A DNA stretch of 64,000 bases, taken from assembly GCF_900105145.1 (NCBI RefSeq), contig NZ_LT629752.1, forward strand, positions 310,001-374,000. The letters run 5' to 3'. Below the pieces are notes generated by a model, which saw only the letters and a list, made by a program, of their open reading frames with translations, made no database searches and was not told the DNA's origin. Below are positions 55,362-64,000 of this stretch, one piece after another (position 1 is the stretch's first letter; each line of letters begins with the position of its first letter). The position numbers and the translations under genes are program-made. Origin of the DNA: Polaribacter sp. KT25b (GTDB taxonomy: Bacteria > Bacteroidota > Bacteroidia > Flavobacteriales > Flavobacteriaceae).

Positions 55362-55389
55362 TTTTTAAAACTTTTTACAAAAAAAATAA

Positions 55390-55422
55390 AAAACGCTCTG
55401 AATTGTATTCAGAGCGTTTTTT
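55390..55422 (+). terminator. rpsT terminator
   Basis: AAAACGCTCTGAAT and ATTCAGAGCGTTTT pair perfectly around TGT, followed by further T. Confidence 0.85.
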
Positions 55423-55592
55423 AATATGCAATATATTTTTTAATAATTATCGCTTAAATCTAAAAGTTGTGGGATTTTTAGAATTGTACATAAATATTAG
55501 TTAGAAGAATTAATAGGGATTCTATATTTCTAAGAGTTTAGAAATATTTCTATCTATTGTGTTATGTGCGATATTTATTTAAAACCACTGTT

Positions 55593-56873
55593 TTACCAAT
55601 CGTAATTCTTGTGAGCGTCTAATCTAATAAAGATAAAAAGTAAGATTGTAAAGCCCCATAGTGAAGACCCTCCATAGCTAAAGAACGGTAAAGGAATTCC
55701 AACAGTTGGTAATAAGCCTATAACCATTCCAATGTTTACAATTACGTGAAAGAATAGAATAGATGCTAAACTGTAGCCGTATATTCTTCCGAATTTATTC
55801 GTGTGTGTTTCGGCTAAATAAATAATTCTATACATCATTAACATAAATAGAATAATAACAAAGCTACTACCAATAAAACCCCATTCTTCACCAACGGTAC
55901 TAAAAATGTAATCTGTATGTTGTTCTGGTACAAAGTCTCCTTTGGTTATGTCTCCTTCTAAATAACCTTTTCCAAACCATCCGCCAGAACTAATTGTTAA
56001 TTCTGATTGGTAAGAATTATAACCGATATTAGTGTTATCAACCTTCATGCCTAGTAAAACCTCAAAACGATCTCTATGATGTTGTTTAAATATATTATTG
56101 TATGTAAATTCTGTTCCAAAAATAAACAACGCAACAAAAAGATAGAAAGCTAATATTTTATACCAATTAAATCGAAAGAATCTTTTTCCGCCTCTATAAA
56201 TTGTGTAAGCTACTATGAATGAAATGATGATAAAAAGAGAGACGAACATTTTACTTGCTCCAAAAAATATTGTGAGTACAAATAAGGCTATAACTGTTGT
56301 TCCTAATAAAATATAATTAAGGGTTAAACCTTCTCTATTTAGTACAAAAAAGAATGATAAATAGATAAGTGCAGAACCAGCATCTGGTTGTAAAGTGATT
56401 AAAAAAGCAGGAAAAAAAACGATGATAAAAGCTTTTATCTGATTTTTAACCAACTTAAAATTGTATTGTCTGTCACTTAATAATTTAGCAACGGCTAAAG
56501 CTGTAAATGCTTTTACAAATTCTGATGGCTGTAAACTCATTGCGCCAAAATTAAACCAAGATTTGGCTCCGTTTATTTCTTTACCAAAAGGAAACAATAA
56601 AATTAGAGAAAGGATTGAGATTAAATATAAAACACTCGCAAATTTTTCGTAAAATTTAGAATTAAAGAAAAGAATTGTGATTATTAATGGAACGCTTAAT
56701 CCAATCCATAAAATTTGTTTACCATATTTTGTAGAAAAATCTAAAATTTGGTTGTTTTCTTCAGTTTTTGAAGCTGCAAAAATATTTAACCAACCAAAAC
56801 CAATTAGAACGATGTATAGGACAACTAAAATCCAATCTATACCTGCAAAAATATTATTCTTTTCCTGACGCAA
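55593..56873 (-). CDS. rodA: rod shape-determining protein RodA (SEDS glycosyltransferase)
   Basis: RodA polymerises peptidoglycan strands for side-wall growth together with PBP2. The 426-residue protein has about ten membrane helices, GAKSWFNFGAMSLQPSEFVKAF, LQPDAGSALIYLSF and the C-terminal GIPLPFFSYGGSSLWGF signature. Its start overlaps the mrdA end by 20 bases, so they are made together. It is the last gene of the leftward operon purH-mreBCD-mrdA-rodA. Confidence 0.95.
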   Translation of the reverse strand: MRQEKNNIFAGIDWILVVLYIVLIGFGWLNIFAASKTEENNQILDFSTKYGKQILWIGLSVPLIITILFFNSKFYEKFASVLYLISILSLILLFPFGKEINGAKSWFNFGAMSLQPSEFVKAFTALAVAKLLSDRQYNFKLVKNQIKAFIIVFFPAFLITLQPDAGSALIYLSFFFVLNREGLTLNYILLGTTVIALFVLTIFFGASKMFVSLFIIISFIVAYTIYRGGKRFFRFNWYKILAFYLFVALFIFGTEFTYNNIFKQHHRDRFEVLLGMKVDNTNIGYNSYQSELTISSGGWFGKGYLEGDITKGDFVPEQHTDYIFSTVGEEWGFIGSSFVIILFMLMMYRIIYLAETHTNKFGRIYGYSLASILFFHVIVNIGMVIGLLPTVGIPLPFFSYGGSSLWGFTILLFIFIRLDAHKNYDW

Positions 56874-58746
56874 TTTGTTTCGGTTTTGGAATTTGTTTAT
56901 CGTAAACTGCTTGCAAACTCATATTTAACATATTTTGTTCTCTATATTTATTTGCATCAGAAATACTACCATTTAAATATTTTTCTATCATTAAACTTGT
57001 AATTGGTGCAGCAATTGTAGATCCAAAACCTCCATTTTCTACAAAAACAGCAATCGCAATTTTAGGATTATCTTTTGGGGCAAATGCAACTAAAATAGAA
57101 TGATCTTCTGCTTGGACTTTAACACCATCAACCATTTTTATAGAGTTTTCTGATGTTCCAGTTTTTCCACAAATTTCAATTCCCTTAACTTGGCTCCATC
57201 TTCCAGTTCCGGTTTTAAAAACTTCGTGCATAGCTTCAATTACAGGTGTAAAATGCTCTTTATTGATAGTTGTTTGTTTTTTAATCGTAAAATTAGGATT
57301 CTTAATTGTTTTTTTATTTATTTTTTTAACGATATGTGGCGTGTAAAAGAAACCTCTGTTTGCAATAGCTGCTGTAAAATTTGCTAATTGAATAGGAGTT
57401 GTTAAAACTTCTCCTTGACCAATTGCGTTAGATATCGTAGTAGATGCTCCCCATGCATATTTGTATCTAGAATTATAATAATTTGCATCAGGAATTAATC
57501 CTTTTTGTCCCGCAGGTAAATCATAACCTAAGTAATTACCAAGTCCAAAGCTACTTATATGTCTGTTCCAATTGTCTAAACCTTGTTTAGGTTCGTTGTT
57601 TTTTTCAATAATTTTTTTATAAGTATTAGAAAAATAACTGTTGCAAGATCTTGCGATAGCAGTTTTTAGATGTATTGGAGAATTGAAAATTCCGCAATGG
57701 CATTTCATAAATGCACTAGCTCTACTTCCATATCTATATCCACCAAAACATCTAAAAGTAGTATTATTGTTAATAACATTTTCTTGTAAGCCAATTAAAG
57801 CATTCATAATCTTAAAAGGAGATCCAGGCGGATAAGCAGCTAGTAATCCTCTGTCATAAGTTGGTTTTTCAGGATTATTAGGATCCATTAAACTGGTAGA
57901 ATTTATAGAGCGTTTTCTGCCAACCAACATGTTTGGGTCGTAAGAAGGAGAGGTTACTAAAGCCAATATTTCTCCAGATGAAGGTTCTATGGCAACAATT
58001 CCTCCACGTTTTCCATTCATTAATTTTTGAGCAAATAATTGTAGATCAATATCTAATGTTAATGTTAAATCTTTTCCATTTTCTGGAAGTGTGTCATAAA
58101 TACCTTCCTTATAAGAACCTGTAACTTTATTAAAACGGTTTCTGTGTAAATATTTTTTACCTTTTCTTCCTCTTAAAATATCTTCATATTGTTTTTCTAC
58201 ACCATCTTTTCCTTCTAATTCTCCAGATTGATAGTAATCACTTTTTTTAGCTTTTTCTTCATTAACTTCGCCAATATACCCGAGTACATTTGCAGCTGCA
58301 TTTATTGGATAATTTCTAATAATTCTTTTTTGAATATAAAAGCCATTGTATTTGTGCATTTTTTCTTGTAAAAAAGCGAAATCTTCTTTTGCTAATTGTT
58401 TTAAAAAAACGGATGGTAAATAAGAGGCATAGTGTTTAGCTCTTTGAAATCTTTTTAAAAAATCATCTTTATCAATTTTTAAAAGATTACAAAATTCTAA
58501 TGTATCTAAAGGTTCAACTTGATTTGGTTGCACCATAACATCATAAGAAAGTTGATTTGCAACTAATAGTTTACCGTTTCTATCATATATATAACCTCGT
58601 TCTGGGTAATCATATTCGATTTTTACAGCAGCATTATGTATTGGATCATAAGTATCTTTATTTAATATTTGCAATTGAAACAGTCTTCCAATAAATACAA
58701 ACCCTACAAGGGTTATTAAAAAATACAATAAAAAGCTTCTTTTCAT
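56854..58746 (-). CDS. mrdA: penicillin-binding protein 2
   Basis: PBP2 is the transpeptidase of the elongation machinery. The 630-residue protein has an N-terminal anchor (SFLLYFLITLVGFVFIGRLFQLQ), the dimerisation domain with YDYPERGYIYDRNG, and the transpeptidase domain with SxxK in AYPPGSPFKIMN, SxN in ARSCNSYF and KTG in EICGKTGTSEN. It overlaps mreD by one base and rodA by 20. Confidence 0.96.
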   Translation of the reverse strand: MKRSFLLYFLITLVGFVFIGRLFQLQILNKDTYDPIHNAAVKIEYDYPERGYIYDRNGKLLVANQLSYDVMVQPNQVEPLDTLEFCNLLKIDKDDFLKRFQRAKHYASYLPSVFLKQLAKEDFAFLQEKMHKYNGFYIQKRIIRNYPINAAANVLGYIGEVNEEKAKKSDYYQSGELEGKDGVEKQYEDILRGRKGKKYLHRNRFNKVTGSYKEGIYDTLPENGKDLTLTLDIDLQLFAQKLMNGKRGGIVAIEPSSGEILALVTSPSYDPNMLVGRKRSINSTSLMDPNNPEKPTYDRGLLAAYPPGSPFKIMNALIGLQENVINNNTTFRCFGGYRYGSRASAFMKCHCGIFNSPIHLKTAIARSCNSYFSNTYKKIIEKNNEPKQGLDNWNRHISSFGLGNYLGYDLPAGQKGLIPDANYYNSRYKYAWGASTTISNAIGQGEVLTTPIQLANFTAAIANRGFFYTPHIVKKINKKTIKNPNFTIKKQTTINKEHFTPVIEAMHEVFKTGTGRWSQVKGIEICGKTGTSENSIKMVDGVKVQAEDHSILVAFAPKDNPKIAIAVFVENGGFGSTIAAPITSLMIEKYLNGSISDANKYREQNMLNMSLQAVYDKQIPKPKQIASGKE

Positions 58747-59249
58747 TATTTGCTTTTGGTAAAAATATAGGTTCCTAAAAAGTATAAGGTCAACGTAAAA
58801 ATACTAGAAAAAATAGTGTTTAAAATTACGGTAGATAAATTTTGAAAACTAAAATTAGCAAAAGAAAAGTATATAAGGTGATGAATTACTGTTAAAGTTA
58901 CCACATAATTAAAAACCTTACCAAAAGATTCTGAATTTAGGTTGAAAAAAGAATAATCTGTTTCAGTTTTTCTAAAATAAACTCTCACAAAAAACAATCT
59001 TATATAAGCAATAAATAAAATTGAAAAAGCATGAATTCCTCCAGAATCAGAAAAGAAATCAACAAAGAGACCTAATAAAAAACTATAAAAAAGAAATGGT
59101 ATTCTATTATTTTTTAAAGGATATAAAAAAACAAAAGTAATATATATATAAGGGTTTATATATCCTAAAAATAAAATATTATTTAGCACAAAAACCTGCA
59201 ATAAAAGCAGAGAGAAAAAAAGAGAGACCATTTTAAATGGGTTATTCAT
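58746..59249 (-). CDS. mreD: rod shape-determining protein MreD
   Basis: The 167-residue protein has about five membrane helices and the start NNPFKMVSLFFSLLLLQVFVLNNILFLGYINPYIYI, with GLFVDFFSDSGGIHAF, as in Bacteroidota MreD. It is poorly conserved in general, so the call rests on length, topology and position between mreC (overlap 8 bases) and mrdA (overlap 1 base). Confidence 0.88.
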   Translation of the reverse strand: MNNPFKMVSLFFSLLLLQVFVLNNILFLGYINPYIYITFVFLYPLKNNRIPFLFYSFLLGLFVDFFSDSGGIHAFSILFIAYIRLFFVRVYFRKTETDYSFFNLNSESFGKVFNYVVTLTVIHHLIYFSFANFSFQNLSTVILNTIFSSIFTLTLYFLGTYIFTKSK

Positions 59250-60066
59250 TTTGTGCTTCTAATGTGTTAATTTCTAATTTGTTAAAATTTTTAATAACTT
59301 GTACATAACCTAAATTACTCATGTCGTTAAAAAGTGTAACATTCACTTTGTTGTCTGCAGAATTTCCTTTATTGATTGATGAAATTGTACCAATTAAAAT
59401 TCCTTCAGGAAAAATGGTAGATTTACCACCAGTTTCTATTGTGTCTCCAATTTTTAAAGGTGCTTGTCTTGGTATATCAGAAAGCTGAACAATGTTGTAA
59501 TCTTCACCATTCCAACCTAAAGTTCCAAAATAATAGCTATTCTTTAAACGAGCATTAATTTTACTATTTCTATTTAAAATAGATTGTACTCTTGCATAAT
59601 TTTTAGAATTGTTATCAGTAATACCAATAATTCCTCTGCTATTAATTACTGCCATTTCTTTTTCTATTCCTTGATTTTCACCTTTATCAATCGTTAAGAA
59701 ATTGAATGATTTAGAATAGTTATTATTGATGATTTTTGCAGTTGTAAATGTAAATTTTTGTTGATACTTGGTAGAATCTATTACAGTTGAATCTTTAATT
59801 AAGCTAACAGAAATCTTTTTTTCTAAAAGATTTTTTAAACGAGTATTTTCTTCAGCTAAAAGTTTATTTTCTGATTTTAAGCTCCAATATTCAGAAATAC
59901 TAGAGGTTTTAGAATACAAGCCACCCGTAACAGAATTTGCAGAATTTACAAATTTGCTTTTGTGAAAGTCAAGATTATTAAACGTTAAAGTAAGTGCAAT
60001 AAGTTCTAGCAATAAAAAAAATAGAAAATATTTAAACTTCCGAAAAAAATAGATAAGTTGTTGCAT
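59242..60066 (-). CDS. mreC: rod shape-determining protein MreC
   Basis: MreC is a bitopic periplasmic scaffold linking MreB with the cell-wall synthases. The 274-residue protein has an N-terminal helix (YFLFFLLLELIALTLTF), a coiled coil (ENKLLAEENTRLKNLLEKK) and the beta-rich core with NSRGIIGITDNNSKNYARVQSILN and GDTIETGGKSTIFPEGILIGTI. It is placed between mreB (18-base gap) and mreD. Confidence 0.93.
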   Translation of the reverse strand: MQQLIYFFRKFKYFLFFLLLELIALTLTFNNLDFHKSKFVNSANSVTGGLYSKTSSISEYWSLKSENKLLAEENTRLKNLLEKKISVSLIKDSTVIDSTKYQQKFTFTTAKIINNNYSKSFNFLTIDKGENQGIEKEMAVINSRGIIGITDNNSKNYARVQSILNRNSKINARLKNSYYFGTLGWNGEDYNIVQLSDIPRQAPLKIGDTIETGGKSTIFPEGILIGTISSINKGNSADNKVNVTLFNDMSNLGYVQVIKNFNKLEINTLEAQNE

Positions 60067-60084
60067 TGTTAGAACTTAAAAATG

Positions 60085-61113
60085 CTAATTCATTAACACG
60101 TTTTTATACTTTTTAAGTTCTTTTAAAGCAATTCCTGTTCCACGAACAACAGCTCTTAATGGGTCTTCTGTAACATAAACAGGTAAATCTGTTTTACGAG
60201 ATAAACGTTTGTCTAAACCTCTTAACATAGAGCCTCCACCGGCTAAATAAATTCCTGTATTATAAATATCTGCTGCTAATTCTGGCGGAGTTTTAGATAA
60301 GGTTTCCATAACAGCATCTTCAATTCTTAAAATAGATTTATCTAATGCTTTAGCAATTTCTCTATAAGAAACTTGTACTTGTTTAGGTTTACCGCTTAGT
60401 AAATCTCTACCTTGAACTAACATTTCATCTGGCGGAGTGTCTAAATCTTCTGTAGCAGCACCAATTGTAATTTTTATTTTTTCTGCAGTTGTTTCTCCAA
60501 CATGTAAATTATGTTGGGTACGCATATAATACATAATATCGTTTGTAAACAAATCACCAGCAACTTTTACAGATTGATCGCAAACAATACCACCTAAAGC
60601 AATAACCGCAATTTCAGTTGTCCCTCCACCTATGTCAATAATCATGTTTCCTTTTGGTTCCATAATATCAATGCCAACACCAATTGCAGCAGCCATTGGT
60701 TCGTAAATTAAATAAATTTCTTTAGCATTCATGTGTTTTGCAGAATCTCTTACAGCTCGTTTTTCAACTTCTGTGATTCCCGAAGGAATACAAATTACCA
60801 TTCTTAATGCTGGTGGAAATAATTTCTTTTTAATTGATGGAATTTTCTTAACAAATTCCTTAATCATTTCTTCTGATGCTTGGAAATCTGCAATAACTCC
60901 GTCTTTTAATGGGCGTATTGTTTTTATATTTTCATGGGTTTTTCCTTGCATTAAATTTGCTTCTTGACCAATTGCAATAATTTTGCCAGTTGTTCTATCT
61001 CTAGCAACAATAGAAGGACTGTCAATAACCACCTTTCCATTGTGAATTATTAATGTATTTGCTGTCCCTAAATCGATAGCAATATCTTCAGTCATAAAAT
61101 CGAAAAAACCCAT
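60085..61113 (-). CDS. mreB: actin-like rod shape-determining protein MreB
   Basis: MreB is the cytoplasmic filament that guides side-wall synthesis. The 342-residue protein has phosphate 1 (IAIDLGTANTLI), VCIPSGITEVEKRAVRDSAKHMNAKEIYLIYEPMAAAIG, phosphate 2 (MIIDIGGGTTEIAVIALGG) and the adenosine motif GIYLAGGGSMLRGL. It is the start of the mreBCD group and follows purH by 76 bases on the same strand. Confidence 0.97.
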   Translation of the reverse strand: MGFFDFMTEDIAIDLGTANTLIIHNGKVVIDSPSIVARDRTTGKIIAIGQEANLMQGKTHENIKTIRPLKDGVIADFQASEEMIKEFVKKIPSIKKKLFPPALRMVICIPSGITEVEKRAVRDSAKHMNAKEIYLIYEPMAAAIGVGIDIMEPKGNMIIDIGGGTTEIAVIALGGIVCDQSVKVAGDLFTNDIMYYMRTQHNLHVGETTAEKIKITIGAATEDLDTPPDEMLVQGRDLLSGKPKQVQVSYREIAKALDKSILRIEDAVMETLSKTPPELAADIYNTGIYLAGGGSMLRGLDKRLSRKTDLPVYVTEDPLRAVVRGTGIALKELKKYKNVLMN

Positions 61114-61189
61114 AAAATATTTTCTTGTTTTGTTCTTAATGTGTTCTTACAAATTTAGTGAAATTAATCTGTAATTAACATTAAATTAA

Positions 61190-62716
61190 TTAATGTTTAA
61201 AATGTCTTGTTCCCGTCATAACCATAGATATATTGTTGTTATTACAGTAATCTATACTTAATTTATCTTTTATAGATCCTCCTGGTTGAATAACACTTTT
61301 TATACCAGCATTACCTGCAATTTCTACACAATCAGGAAACGGAAAAAATGCATCACTAGCCATAACAGCTCCGTTTAAGTCAAAACCAAAATTATTTGCT
61401 TTTTCAATAGCTTGTGTTAAAGCGTCAACTCTACTAGTTTGCCCAGTTCCACTTGCTAATAATTGATTGTTTTTTGTAAAAACAATTGTATTAGATTTTG
61501 TATGCTTACAAATTTTAGAAGCAAATAATAAATCTTTTATTTCGCTTTCAGAAGGTTTTGTATTTGTAACGTAAGTTAAGTCTTTTAAAGTGTCTGTAAT
61601 AGCATCTTTATCTTGAACTAATAAACCATTTAAGGCTGTTCTAACATTTTGAGTTGGTAATTCTGTAGTTTTTTGAATTAAGATAACTCTATTTTTCTTT
61701 CCTTTTAAAGTTGATAAAGCTTCATCAGAATAACTTGGTGCAATTACAACTTCGCAAAAAAGTTTATGAATTTCTTCAGCAGTTTCAAGGTCAATTTCTT
61801 TGTTAGCAATTAAAACGCCACCAAAAGCAGAAACAGGATCGCCAGCTAATGCATCTAAATAAGCTTGCTTAATTGTGTTTCTTTGTGCAAATCCACAAGC
61901 ATTATTGTGTTTTAAAACTGCAAAAGTTGGGTCTTCGCCAATAAATTCGTTCATTAAATTTACAGCAGCATCAACATCTAATAGGTTGTTGTAACTTAAT
62001 TCTTTACCATGTAATTTATCAAACATTGCATCTAAATCGCCAAAGAAATATCCTTTTTGATGAGGGTTTTCTCCATAACGTAAAGTTTTAGAATTTTGTT
62101 CGCTTGCTTTAAAAACTACTTCATTTTCATTAAAATAATTGAAAATTGCAGTATCATAATGAGAAGAAATGTTAAAAGATTTTGCAGCAAATTTCTTTCT
62201 TTGTTCAATAGAAGTTTTTCCGTTGTTTTCTGATAGAATTGATAAAAATTCTTCATATTGATCCATAGAAGAAACTGTAAAAGTATCTTTAAAGTTTTTT
62301 GCGGATGCTCTAATTAAAGAAATACCACCAATGTCAATTTTTTCTACGATATCTTGTTCAGGTGCTCCAGAAGCAACTGTTTTTTCAAACGGATATAAAT
62401 CAACAATTACTAAATCTATTTGCGGAATATTATATTCTGCTAATTCGGCAATATCACTTTCGTTGTCTTGTCTGTTTAAAATACCACCAAAAACTTTTGG
62501 ATGTAAAGTTTTAACTCTTCCGCCTAAAATTGAAGGGTAAGAAGTTATCTCGTCAACAGGAATTACATTGATTCCTAGTTCTTTAATAAATTTTTCGGTT
62601 CCTCCTGTAGAGTAAATAGTTACATTTAATTCGTCTAATTTTTTTACAATTGGTGCTAAACCATCTTTGTGAAAAACTGAAATTAATGCAGATTTAATTG
62701 TTTTTGAAGTGCTCAT
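61190..62716 (-). CDS. purH: bifunctional AICAR transformylase / IMP cyclohydrolase
   Basis: PurH performs the last two steps of IMP synthesis. From the ATG at 62716 it is 508 residues. The N-terminal IMP cyclohydrolase part (about 1-200) begins TIKSALISVFHKDGLAPIVKKL and has YSTGGTEKFIKELG and GGRVKTLHPKVFGGIL. The transformylase part has LRYGENPHQKGYFFGD and VLKHNNACGFAQ. An alternative start at 62770 would add 18 residues with no homology, so I prefer 62716. It is the first gene of the leftward cell-shape operon. Confidence 0.95.
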   Translation of the reverse strand: MSTSKTIKSALISVFHKDGLAPIVKKLDELNVTIYSTGGTEKFIKELGINVIPVDEITSYPSILGGRVKTLHPKVFGGILNRQDNESDIAELAEYNIPQIDLVIVDLYPFEKTVASGAPEQDIVEKIDIGGISLIRASAKNFKDTFTVSSMDQYEEFLSILSENNGKTSIEQRKKFAAKSFNISSHYDTAIFNYFNENEVVFKASEQNSKTLRYGENPHQKGYFFGDLDAMFDKLHGKELSYNNLLDVDAAVNLMNEFIGEDPTFAVLKHNNACGFAQRNTIKQAYLDALAGDPVSAFGGVLIANKEIDLETAEEIHKLFCEVVIAPSYSDEALSTLKGKKNRVILIQKTTELPTQNVRTALNGLLVQDKDAITDTLKDLTYVTNTKPSESEIKDLLFASKICKHTKSNTIVFTKNNQLLASGTGQTSRVDALTQAIEKANNFGFDLNGAVMASDAFFPFPDCVEIAGNAGIKSVIQPGGSIKDKLSIDYCNNNNISMVMTGTRHFKH

Positions 62717-62851
62717 TTTGTGTTGTCTTGTTAAGCATGCAAATCTACACAAACATTGAGTGAGTCGCAATAAAAAGATAGTAACAAATTAAGGTAAGTA
62801 ATCAACAATAATTTTAAGTAAAATCTATATTTTCTCTAAATAAAGGATGTT

Positions 62852-62980
62852 CTATTCTGCATTATCTAGAAAATTTCTAAACCAATCTCTAAATTGATAT
62901 AGAATAGATTCAAATTTTGAATTGTAGTTAGTTTCTGAATTTCTGGAGGAAAATGTAGAGTATAGATGTTGTTTATTCAT
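62852..62980 (-). CDS. 42-residue small protein, unknown function
   Basis: From the ATG at 62980 a frame encodes MNKQHLYSTFSSRNSETN and a helical end FESILYQFRDWFRNFLDNAE rich in aromatic and acidic residues, amphipathic in outline. It has its own promoter matching the consensus (63022-63052) with a leader of about 35 bases. The longer in-frame start at 63052 would lie inside that promoter, so I reject it. It lies between the GAF gene and purH on the same strand. No family recognised. Confidence 0.6.
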   Translation of the reverse strand: MNKQHLYSTFSSRNSETNYNSKFESILYQFRDWFRNFLDNAE

Positions 62981-63021
62981 TGTTCTTGTAATAAGATGGT
63001 TGGAAATTACATTATATGCAT

Positions 63022-63052
63022 CAAATCTAGCAAAAAGATAAATAAAAAACAA
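63022..63052 (-). promoter_or_regulatory. promoter of the 42-residue gene
   Basis: On the minus strand TTG (63050-63052) is followed after 20 bases by TAGATTTG (63022-63029), a perfect TAnnTTTG box. The ATG follows about 40 bases later. Confidence 0.65.
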
Positions 63053-63057
63053 GTAAA

Positions 63058-63513
63058 TTAGAGAATCTCTGATAATTTTTCACAAATACACCCTAAAAGG
63101 TGCTCGTCTTTTGCGGAAAATGTATTTGCAGTATGAGAATCTATGTCTATTTGACCAATATTTTCTCCATTAACAAAAATAGGAATCACAATTTCTGATT
63201 TTACTTTCCATCCACAAGAAATATAATTATCTTGTGCTGTAACATCTTGTACCACAAAGTTTTTGTTACTAACGGCAACTTGGCCACAAATCCCTTTTCC
63301 AAAAGGAATAATTACATGATCTGTAGGTTCTCCTGTAAATTGCGCTAATTTCAATTCTTCTTTATCTCCGTTTTTAAAATAAAAACCAACCCAATCATAA
63401 TAAGAAATTTCGCTTTCTAGAAAGTCACAAATTGCTTGTAATTTTTCTTCTTTTGATAATTTTGTTGATGCAATTATAACATCTATTTCTTGTAGTAAAA
63501 AAGTTGTATCCAT
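63058..63513 (-). CDS. GAF-domain protein, free methionine-R-sulfoxide reductase-like
   Basis: The 151-residue single GAF domain has YDWVGFYF, PFGKGICGQVAVSNKNFVVQDV, YISCGWKVKSEIVIPIF and IGQIDIDSHTANTFS, matching fRMsr, which reduces free methionine-R-sulfoxide. Two of the three cysteines of the E. coli enzyme are visible (C76, C100); the middle one (after ICG) is Asn/Lys here. That does occur in family members. Cytoplasmic; a single gene just upstream of the 42-residue gene. Confidence 0.85.
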   Translation of the reverse strand: MDTTFLLQEIDVIIASTKLSKEEKLQAICDFLESEISYYDWVGFYFKNGDKEELKLAQFTGEPTDHVIIPFGKGICGQVAVSNKNFVVQDVTAQDNYISCGWKVKSEIVIPIFVNGENIGQIDIDSHTANTFSAKDEHLLGCICEKLSEIL

Positions 63514-63632
63514 ATATGTAAAAAATTGATTGCAAAAATAATTTAAATATATCTTATTTATGATGTAAATCGTTTTTTAGTTTAAAATTTACAAGAAAAA
63601 TAGTTTTAACATTTATTTAAAAAATCTTATTG

Positions 63633-63640
63633 TAAATTTG
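63633..63640 (+). promoter_or_regulatory. -7 box of the HYC_CC_PP gene
   Basis: TAAATTTG matches TAnnTTTG exactly, 10 bases before the ATG at 63651, giving a very short leader. No TTG is seen at -33. Confidence 0.4.
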
Positions 63641-63650
63641 CAATCAGAAA

Positions 63651-64000
63651 ATGAAAAACCTATTCGCTAAAATATCGTCTTTTCTTTTAGCCTTTTTAGT
63701 GCTTTTTTCTACCTTTTCTTTTACGGTAGAAAAGCATTATTGTGGAGATTTTTTAGTAGATATTTCTTTTATTGGTAAAACTGAAGCTTGTGGAATGCAA
63801 ATGGAAACAGTTGCGCCAACAAAAAAGAAGAATTGCTGTAAAGATGAGGTTCATAAAATTGAAGGTCAAGATAAACTTCAATTTAGTAAAATAGAAAAAA
63901 TTTCTTTTGAAAAACAGCAATTTTTAACAGCTTTCGTAATTTCTTACGCCGATTTATTTGTAAATAATGAATCAAAAAATAACTTTTACAGAGATTTTTC
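63651..64000 (+). CDS. HYC_CC_PP family protein, partial (3' end outside window)
   Basis: The first 116 residues are visible: a signal peptide (MKNLFAKISSFLLAFLVLFSTFSF), then EKHYCGDFLVDISFIGKTEACGM and KKKNCCKDEVHKIEGQDKLQFSK. The HYC and CC motifs are diagnostic of this Bacteroidota family, which in genomes I know lies next to TonB-dependent receptors and may be linked to copper. It runs off the right edge and the PP part is not reached. It is divergent from the GAF gene at 63058-63513. Confidence 0.8.
   Translation, partial: MKNLFAKISSFLLAFLVLFSTFSFTVEKHYCGDFLVDISFIGKTEACGMQMETVAPTKKKNCCKDEVHKIEGQDKLQFSKIEKISFEKQQFLTAFVISYADLFVNNESKNNFYRDF

Noticed and set aside
61190..62770. purH start at 62770
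   Set aside because: The extra 18 residues are Cys/Arg-rich and unlike PurH; the ATG at 62716 begins the conserved sequence.
62852..63052. 66-residue form of the small gene starting at 63052
   Set aside because: Its start would be the TTG of the promoter -33 element; the ATG at 62980 fits the predicted transcription start.

Overview
The window is a low-GC (roughly 30%) chromosomal segment of a gliding, probably marine member of the Flavobacteriaceae (Bacteroidota). Four things support this: gliding genes (gldB, gldC) and type IX secretion (porT) with three large secreted proteins ending in T9SS-type C-terminal sorting domains; Bacteroidota promoters of the TTG-N19-TAnnTTTG type; an archaeal-type short ProS; and a DnaG and AccD without zinc-ribbon cysteines, as I remember them in this family. 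I cannot name the genus from the sequence; a Polaribacter- or Tenacibaculum-like organism would fit.

Layout. 1-3437: accessory block with a cut-off membrane protein, a cysteine-dioxygenase-like cupin lacking one metal ligand, a 1.15 kb non-coding interval and a three-gene operon of unknown function. The interval carries three copies of a Crp/Fnr-like palindrome TGAYCTNNGTCA. Each is centred 36.5 bases from the end of a -7 position; two of those boxes are perfect matches and the third is weak. One of the promoters drives no visible gene and may make a small RNA. 3590-9170: divergently arranged secreted beta-helix/discoidin protein and GH53 endo-galactanase, then a small outer-membrane barrel. 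9165-12664: rpoN and asnS. 12800-13499: an internally deleted IS1595-family element with intact 18-bp ends. 13649-21397: a 2582-residue leucine-rich-repeat surface protein containing a recent near-identical 1293-bp triplication. 21689-26058: a membrane-bound P-loop ATPase, a PAS-LuxR regulator and an RND/MMPL exporter.

26160-40791 is mostly core housekeeping: frr-pyrH, tig, clpP-clpX, dnaG, a 43-residue orphan gene with its own promoter and terminator, nadE, gldB-gldC, a folK/deoxynucleoside-kinase fusion, pnp and rpsO. 40876-42733 is a small accessory island: a palindromic intergenic element, a decayed fulvocin-C-like cysteine-rich lipoprotein gene and an intact membrane thioredoxin. 42734-54905 holds accD, fbaA, tamL, an rRNA/tRNA methyltransferase, porT-ubiE, nfu, a FadL-type porin, an Arg/Ser-rich lipoprotein and proS. 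55001-55361 has tRNA-Glu and rpsT. 55593-62716 is the cell-shape operon purH-mreB-mreC-mreD-mrdA-rodA read leftwards. The right end has a 42-residue small protein with a consensus promoter, a GAF-type methionine sulfoxide reductase-like protein and the start of an HYC_CC_PP family protein cut by the window edge.

The most promising new biology is the fixed-spacing Crp/Fnr-like regulon with a possible small RNA (1346-2211), the repeat expansion inside the LRR gene, the bacteriocin-like relic next to a dedicated thioredoxin, and the two orphan small proteins. All functional statements come from reading motifs; no database search was possible.
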